From positions 62,001 through 126,000 of the forward strand of contig NZ_AUIC01000005.1 of NCBI RefSeq assembly GCF_000423505.1: a stretch of DNA of 64,000 nucleotides, given 5' to 3'. A program made the position numbers and the translations under genes. The notes below the pieces were generated by a model that saw only the letters and a program-made list of their open reading frames with translations, made no database searches and was not told where the DNA came from. Source of the DNA: Pseudoclavibacter soli DSM 23366. Its GTDB lineage: Bacteria; Actinomycetota; Actinomycetes; Actinomycetales; Microbacteriaceae. This document shows positions 59,593 through 64,000 of this stretch, one piece after another (position 1 is the stretch's first letter; every line of letters starts with the position of its first letter).

Positions 59593-60555
59593 TCACTTCT
59601 TCGTTCCGCGTGCGATGATCCAGCGGCCGATCGAGTTGACCAGGATCGTGATGGCGAATAGCACCAGGCCGCCGGCGATCAGTGTCGACGAATCGGTGCC
59701 GTGGGCCTCGGGGAAGTTCTTGGCGATGCTCGCGGCGATGGTGGTCGGGTTGCTTGACGTGAGCAGCTGAAACGAGATCACGCCGGTTGAAGAGAGCACC
59801 ATGGTCACGGCCATGGTCTCGCCGAGGGCGCGGCCGAGGGCAAGGATGGCCGAGGCGAAGATGCCGGATCTTGCGTAGGGGAACACCGCCAACCGCACCA
59901 TTTCCCAACGTGTTGCTCCGAGGGCCAGTGCGGCCTCTTCGTCGAGTCGGGGTGTCTGTAAGAAGATCTCTCGCGACAGTGAGGTGAGAATCGGCAGAAT
60001 CATGATGGCCAGCACAATGGCGGCGGTGAGCATGTTGCGGCCGCTCGGAATCACGTCGCCGCTGAACAGCGGAATCCAGCCCAAGTGCTCGTTGAGCCAC
60101 TGGTAGAAGGGGCCTGCCATGGGCGCGAACACCATGATGCCCCACAGGCCGAACACAACCGAGGGCACTGCGGCCAGCATGTCGATGATGAAGCCGAGGG
60201 TGCCGCGCAGGCGCCGTGGCGAGAAGTGACTGATGAACAGCGCGACGCCCAAGCCGATCGGCAGGGCGATGGCCATCGCCAGCAGCGACGCCCAGATGGT
60301 GCCAAACACGAGTGGCAGCACGTAGCCCCAGAAATTGGCCGGCTCGGCCTTGGCTCGCAGCTGGTCGGCGCTTGACGACGCGTCGACGGGGCTGGTGATT
60401 GCGGTGCCACCCTGGAAGAGGAGGAAGAGGAAGACTGCGGCCAGCACGAGCAGAATGAGTGCTCCAGAGATGGTGGCCGAGTTCTGGAAGATCGCGTCGC
60501 CGGCACGGCGCCGGGCTCGTGGACGTTGGGCCTCGGAGGCCTCGGTGTTCGTCAT
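59593..60555 (-). CDS. pstC: Phosphate ABC transporter permease
   Basis: A 320-residue permease with six main membrane segments. It contains GFIIDMLAAVPSVVFGLWG and DEEAALALGATRWEM, the coupling loop that contacts PstB. The ATG at 60555 follows a GAAAGGAA Shine-Dalgarno. It pairs with PstA in the membrane. It is preceded by pstS with a gap of 111 bases that contains no clear gene. Confidence 0.94.
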   Translation of the reverse strand: MTNTEASEAQRPRARRRAGDAIFQNSATISGALILLVLAAVFLFLLFQGGTAITSPVDASSSADQLRAKAEPANFWGYVLPLVFGTIWASLLAMAIALPIGLGVALFISHFSPRRLRGTLGFIIDMLAAVPSVVFGLWGIMVFAPMAGPFYQWLNEHLGWIPLFSGDVIPSGRNMLTAAIVLAIMILPILTSLSREIFLQTPRLDEEAALALGATRWEMVRLAVFPYARSGIFASAILALGRALGETMAVTMVLSSTGVISFQLLTSSNPTTIAASIAKNFPEAHGTDSSTLIAGGLVLFAITILVNSIGRWIIARGTKK

Positions 60556-60666
60556 GCAGACGACTTCCTTTCTCGCCGTGGGCGAGATCAGCGGATCGTG
60601 TGAAGTGGCTGGGGTGCGGCCCGGTCAGTCCTGCGCTCTGACCGGGCCGCTTCTCAGTGTAGGCGA

Positions 60667-61758
60667 CTACTTGATGGCGTCGATGGCGGCCTGTGCGTCC
60701 TGGCGCAGGTCGTCGCTCAGCGGCGCGTTGCCGGCCTCAGCGGCGGCGGCCTTCTGAGCATCGTCAGAGATCACGTACGAGAAGTACGACTTGACCAGCT
60801 CGGCCTTGCTGTCATCGGCGTAGTCAGAGCAGCCGATCAGGTACGAGACCAGCACGATCGGGTAGGCACCCTCGACACCGGTGTAGTCGAGCTTCTTGAC
60901 GACGTCGGTCGCTTCGCGGCCGTCTTCGAGCGGTGAGCCCGCGACGACCTCTGCAGCTGCCTCAGGTGAGTAGGCCACGAAGTCGCTGCCCGACTTGATG
61001 CTGGCGGTCTGCAGCTGGGTGGCGGCTGATGCATCGAGGTAGCCGATTGAGCCTTCACCGTTCTGCACCTCGGCTGCCACGCCGGCGGTCTTGTCAGCAG
61101 ATGCGCCGCCCAGATCGCCCGGGAACTCGTCTTCGTCGCCGTAGGTCCACACGTCGGGTGCGGCCTCGGTGAGGTACGCGAGGAAGTTGCCCGTGGTGCC
61201 CGACTTGTCGCCGCGGTGCACAGCGTTGATCTTGGTGTCGGGCAGATCGACGCCCTCGTTGAGCGCAGCGATGGCCGAGTCGTTCCACGTGGTGATCTTG
61301 CCAGCGTAGATCTTTGCCAGGGTCTCGCCGTCGAGCTTCAGCTCGTCGACGCCGGGCAGGTTGTAGGCGATCGCGATCGGCGAGATGTATGCCGGGAACT
61401 CGACCAGCGATGTGCCGGCGGTGCACAGCGGGAAGGTGCTGTCGGCGATCTCAGAGGTCTTGTATGCACGGTCGGAGCCGATGAAGTCGCTCGAGCCGGC
61501 GATGAAGTTCTCACGCCCGGTGCCCGAACCGGTCGAGGTGTAGTTCACGGTGACCCCAGACTCGATCTTCTTGTATCCGGGGATCCAGCCGTTGAGCTGG
61601 GCTTTCTCCTGCGACGATGCGCCGGTGGCGTTCAGCGTGCCGCTCAGGCCGGAGCCGCTGGCGCTGCTCGAGGAGCTGTCGGCGCTGGAGCAGCCGGTCA
61701 GTGCGATGGCGGCGAGCGAGGCCACTCCGACGGTCTGGAGAAGGCGTGTGTTCTTCAC
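60667..61758 (-). CDS. pstS: Phosphate-binding lipoprotein
   Basis: A 363-residue lipoprotein that binds phosphate outside the cell. The N-terminus VKNTRLLQTVGVASLAAIAL leads to a lipobox ALTGC (about 19-23). The phosphate-binding residues lie in GASSQEK, SGTGRENFIAGSSDFIGSD and HRGDKSGTTGNF. It heads the pst operon and probably responds to PhoP through the box at 61855. The GTG at 61758 follows AAAGGG. Confidence 0.94.
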   Translation of the reverse strand: MKNTRLLQTVGVASLAAIALTGCSSADSSSSSASGSGLSGTLNATGASSQEKAQLNGWIPGYKKIESGVTVNYTSTGSGTGRENFIAGSSDFIGSDRAYKTSEIADSTFPLCTAGTSLVEFPAYISPIAIAYNLPGVDELKLDGETLAKIYAGKITTWNDSAIAALNEGVDLPDTKINAVHRGDKSGTTGNFLAYLTEAAPDVWTYGDEDEFPGDLGGASADKTAGVAAEVQNGEGSIGYLDASAATQLQTASIKSGSDFVAYSPEAAAEVVAGSPLEDGREATDVVKKLDYTGVEGAYPIVLVSYLIGCSDYADDSKAELVKSYFSYVISDDAQKAAAAEAGNAPLSDDLRQDAQAAIDAIK

Positions 61759-61854
61759 TGTGTACCCTTTCAGGTGTCTGGTCAGTTCACGGCCCGCAAC
61801 ATGCCAGGCCGTTCACTGCTCACGCTAAAGACCGCGGGTGACTCAGAGCCCACC

Positions 61855-61876
61855 GGCTCCTTAACGCAGAGTGAAC
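61855..61876 (-). promoter_or_regulatory. Candidate PHO box upstream of pstS
   Basis: On the minus strand GTTCACTCTGC is followed directly by GTTAAGGAGCC, two 11-base direct-repeat units of the actinobacterial PhoP site type, the second a weaker match. GTGAAC/GTTCAC hexamers recur near 61786 and 61811. It lies about 100 bases before pstS and just after the mutT stop. Confidence 0.5.
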
Positions 61877-61881
61877 AGCGA

Positions 61882-62838
61882 TCAACTGCTGGGCGACGCC
61901 TCGTAGGGGGTGTACGTGGCCAGGGTCACGAGTTCGAAAGGATGCTCGGGATCGTTGGTCTGCGCGATCTGCGCGATGACCAGATCGGCTGGGCTGATGC
62001 TCGAACATGCCACCAGTCGGGCGCGAGCGGGTTCGTCGAGCACGCTGCCGACAGCCGACAGGATGGCCGGCAGCACCGGTCGATGCGAACAGATGAGCAG
62101 CGGACGTGCAGCACTCACCGCAGCCGACACCAGCCGCTCGGTCGCGGCCGGATCGGCGGTGTATGCGGCCTCGGTGAGCTGGTCGACCGGTGTGGCACGG
62201 ATGCTGTGTGCTTTGAGAAACGGCGCGATGGTCGACGCGCAGCGCTGCCATGGGCTGGTGAGGATGCTCTCATACGGCGCCCAGCAGTCGAGCAGACCCA
62301 CCAGAGACTTGGCCTGCGCCTGGCCTCGTTCGGTCAGCGTGCGAGTGGCCTCTCCGCCAGACCAGGCCGCTCGCGAGGTGGCTTTCGCGTGACGCAGCAC
62401 ACCGACGTTGAAGGTGGGGCGGTCGAGTGCGGGAAGCATCTGCTCGAGCTGGTCGAGCAGATCGCGGTCGAACTCGTAGGTGAGCAGCCGTCGGGCCTCG
62501 TCGAAAGGCAGCCAGAGCAGCTCGTCGACCTCATGGTTGGGTGTAAACCGGCGTGAGCTCTGCTTGACCTGCTCCGCGGTCACATGTGCCGTCCAGTAAG
62601 AGACGGTTTTGGGCTTGCCGTTGACGTCGTAGTGCACCTCGCCCAAGAACGGCCCGAGCCGCGTGCGCAGGCAGGTCTCTTCGTAGAGCTCGCGCAGTGC
62701 CGTCTCGGGAACCGTCTCACCCGGATCGAGTTTGCCTTTCGGAAACGAGTAATCGTCGTGTGCCGCCCGATGGATCACCAGAATGTAGGGGCGGCCGCCG
62801 ATGTGGCGCCAGCAGAGCACGCCCGCGGCGATGATCAT
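61882..62838 (-). CDS. MutT1-like NUDIX hydrolase with histidine-phosphatase domain
   Basis: A 318-residue two-domain protein. The NUDIX box lies in [20 protein letters not shown] at about residues 35-54. A histidine-phosphatase domain follows: the catalytic His in LRHAKATS (about 150), SPWQRCAS and CSHRPVLP. This is the MutT1 plan, an enzyme that clears 8-oxo-dGTP or diadenosine polyphosphates. It overlaps ppk by ATGA, linking it to polyphosphate synthesis. Confidence 0.87.
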   Translation of the reverse strand: MIIAAGVLCWRHIGGRPYILVIHRAAHDDYSFPKGKLDPGETVPETALRELYEETCLRTRLGPFLGEVHYDVNGKPKTVSYWTAHVTAEQVKQSSRRFTPNHEVDELLWLPFDEARRLLTYEFDRDLLDQLEQMLPALDRPTFNVGVLRHAKATSRAAWSGGEATRTLTERGQAQAKSLVGLLDCWAPYESILTSPWQRCASTIAPFLKAHSIRATPVDQLTEAAYTADPAATERLVSAAVSAARPLLICSHRPVLPAILSAVGSVLDEPARARLVACSSISPADLVIAQIAQTNDPEHPFELVTLATYTPYEASPSS

Positions 62839-64000
62839 TTGCGCTTTGCCGCCTTACGCGTCGAAGCGATGCGAATCAGCTCGCTCTGCACATCGAGCAG
62901 CGGGCGCCCATCGGCATCAAGGTGATGACGCTTCCAGACACCGTCGGTGCCCAGATGCCATGACGATGACGTGTCGGCCAGGCCCAGCGCGAATAAGTCG
63001 GTCAGCTCGGTGATCTGCTCGGGCGAGGTCAGGCGCACCAGCGCCTCGACGCGACGGTCGAGGTTGCGATGCATCATGTCGGCGCTGCCGATGTAGACCT
63101 GCGTGTCACCGTCGTTGGCGAACCAGAAGATGCGGGAGTGCTCGAGGTAGCGCCCCAACACCGAGCGCACGGTGATGTTCTCGCTGAGGCCGGGCTCGCC
63201 GGGTTTCAGCGAGCAGATGCCGCGCACCCACACCTCAACAGGAACACCCGCTTGGCTGGCACGGTAGAGCGCATCAATGACCTGCTCGTCGACCAAAGAG
63301 TTCACCTTGATCTTGATGCCACTGGCACGGCCGGCGCGGGCATGGGCGATCTCGTTGTCGACCAGCTCGATCAGGCCGGTGCGGATGGTCTTGGGGGCCA
63401 CCAGCAGTCGCTCGTACTTGGTCTCGGTGGAGAACCCGGAGAGATGGTTGAACAGGCGGCCGAGATCGTCGCCCACCTCGCCGCTGGCGGTCAGCAGACC
63501 GAGGTCTTCGTAGAGACGCGCGGTCTTGGGATTGTAGTTGCCGGTGCCCACATGGCTGTAGCGCACCAAGCGCCCCTCTTCTTCACGCACCACGAGTGAG
63601 AGCTTGCAGTGTGTTTTGAGGCCGACCAAGCCGTAAACCACATGCACGCCGGCCCGTTCGAGCTTGCGTGCCCATGAGATGTTGTTGGCCTCGTCGAAGC
63701 GTGCCTTGATCTCGACGAGGGCGAGCACCTGCTTGCCGGCGTCGGCGGCGTCGATCAGCGACTGCACGATGGGGCTGTCGCCCGAGGTGCGGTACAGCGT
63801 CTGCTTGATGGCCAGCACATTGGGGTCGGCCGCGGCATGCTCAAGGAAAGCCTGCACACTGGTGGCGAACGACTCGTACGGATGATGCAGCAGAATGTCG
63901 TTTTTGCGGATAGCCCCGAAGAACTCGGCATGCTGGTGCGGGTCGATGTTCTTGAGGTACCGGTTGGTCACCGGCACCGCCACCGGGTAGTGCAGCTCAG
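62835..64000 (-). CDS. ppk: Polyphosphate kinase 1, C-terminal part
   Basis: The last 388 codons or so of polyphosphate kinase; the N-terminal part is beyond the right edge. PPK1 makes polyphosphate from ATP. It shows [31 protein letters not shown], the phosphorylated-His region [23 protein letters not shown] and [15 protein letters not shown], all C-terminal-domain motifs. It lies upstream of mutT and the pst genes in one direction, a phosphate-storage and uptake block. Confidence 0.95.
   Translation of the reverse strand, partial: ELHYPVAVPVTNRYLKNIDPHQHAEFFGAIRKNDILLHHPYESFATSVQAFLEHAAADPNVLAIKQTLYRTSGDSPIVQSLIDAADAGKQVLALVEIKARFDEANNISWARKLERAGVHVVYGLVGLKTHCKLSLVVREEEGRLVRYSHVGTGNYNPKTARLYEDLGLLTASGEVGDDLGRLFNHLSGFSTETKYERLLVAPKTIRTGLIELVDNEIAHARAGRASGIKIKVNSLVDEQVIDALYRASQAGVPVEVWVRGICSLKPGEPGLSENITVRSVLGRYLEHSRIFWFANDGDTQVYIGSADMMHRNLDRRVEALVRLTSPEQITELTDLFALGLADTSSSWHLGTDGVWKRHHLDADGRPLLDVQSELIRIASTRKAAKRK

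Noticed and set aside
61216-62556. 446-codon open frame opposite pstS and the MutT1-like gene
   Set aside because: It spans two confidently identified genes and an intergenic region and has no family motifs.

Overview
This window is chromosomal DNA from a high-GC Gram-positive bacterium, most likely an actinobacterium of the order Micrococcales and probably Microbacteriaceae-like. The evidence is the gene set: a menaquinone pathway, actinobacterial DUF4229, DUF3618 and holin-X proteins, a Tad-type pilus cluster with DUF4244, HadA/HadB-like dehydratases beside murB, a FadR-type GntR regulator with a methylcitrate operon, and many genes whose start codon follows a TAnnnT -10 box by 6-9 bases. 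It is gene-dense. I see no insertion sequence, integrase, CRISPR array or replication origin.

Layout. 1-8.1 kb: a small membrane protein, then menaquinone and isoprenoid genes (menD, ispD, isochorismate synthase, menG, a polyprenyl diphosphate synthase), an FprA-type ferredoxin reductase and a coupled TPR/small-membrane-protein pair. 8.1-14.5 kb: a YajQ-family protein, tRNA-Tyr/Thr/Met, AzlCD, two MaoC-fold dehydratases with murB, DUF3618 and holin-X proteins, an aminotransferase and tRNA-Trp. 14.5-19.7 kb: secE-nusG-rplK-rplA and rplJ-rplL, split by a two-gene opposite-strand cassette (YqaJ-like nuclease plus a CxxC/DUF6882-like protein) and by an L10-type leader. 19.8-32.7 kb: metB, transporters, a GH30 glycosidase, a divergent laccase-domain protein, a Kup potassium transporter, an M3 peptidase, a DEAD-box helicase with a tandem-repeat tail and a GT2 glycosyltransferase. 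32.8-40 kb: tRNA-Pro, a metallophosphoesterase, a class A penicillin-binding protein, a 50-residue DUF4177 protein, RidA and a compact tad cluster. 40-46 kb: topA-tmk-holB and a TAP-like lipoprotein hydrolase. 46-53 kb: tRNA-Thr(CGT) and the propionate region, with prpE divergent from gntR-prpD-prpB-prpC. 53-57.6 kb: tandem fluoride channels, tRNA-Lys, a MarR-MFS pair, a conserved unknown, an unassigned structured leader and a siderophore-interacting protein. 57.6-64 kb: the phosphate module pstSCAB, a MutT1-like two-domain protein and the C-terminal part of polyphosphate kinase.

How genes work together. The men/isp genes make and prenylate the menaquinone ring. The prp genes convert propionate through the methylcitrate cycle under a GntR regulator that probably binds two TGTATACA sites in the divergent promoter region. 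The pst/mutT/ppk block couples phosphate uptake to polyphosphate. Many operon joints are ATGA, GTGA, TAATG or TGATG overlaps, which points to translational coupling.

The least explained elements are the nuclease/DUF6882-like cassette inside the ribosomal-protein region, the structured leader before the siderophore-interacting gene, and a 118-bp two-frame overlap between the MFS transporter and the gene after it.
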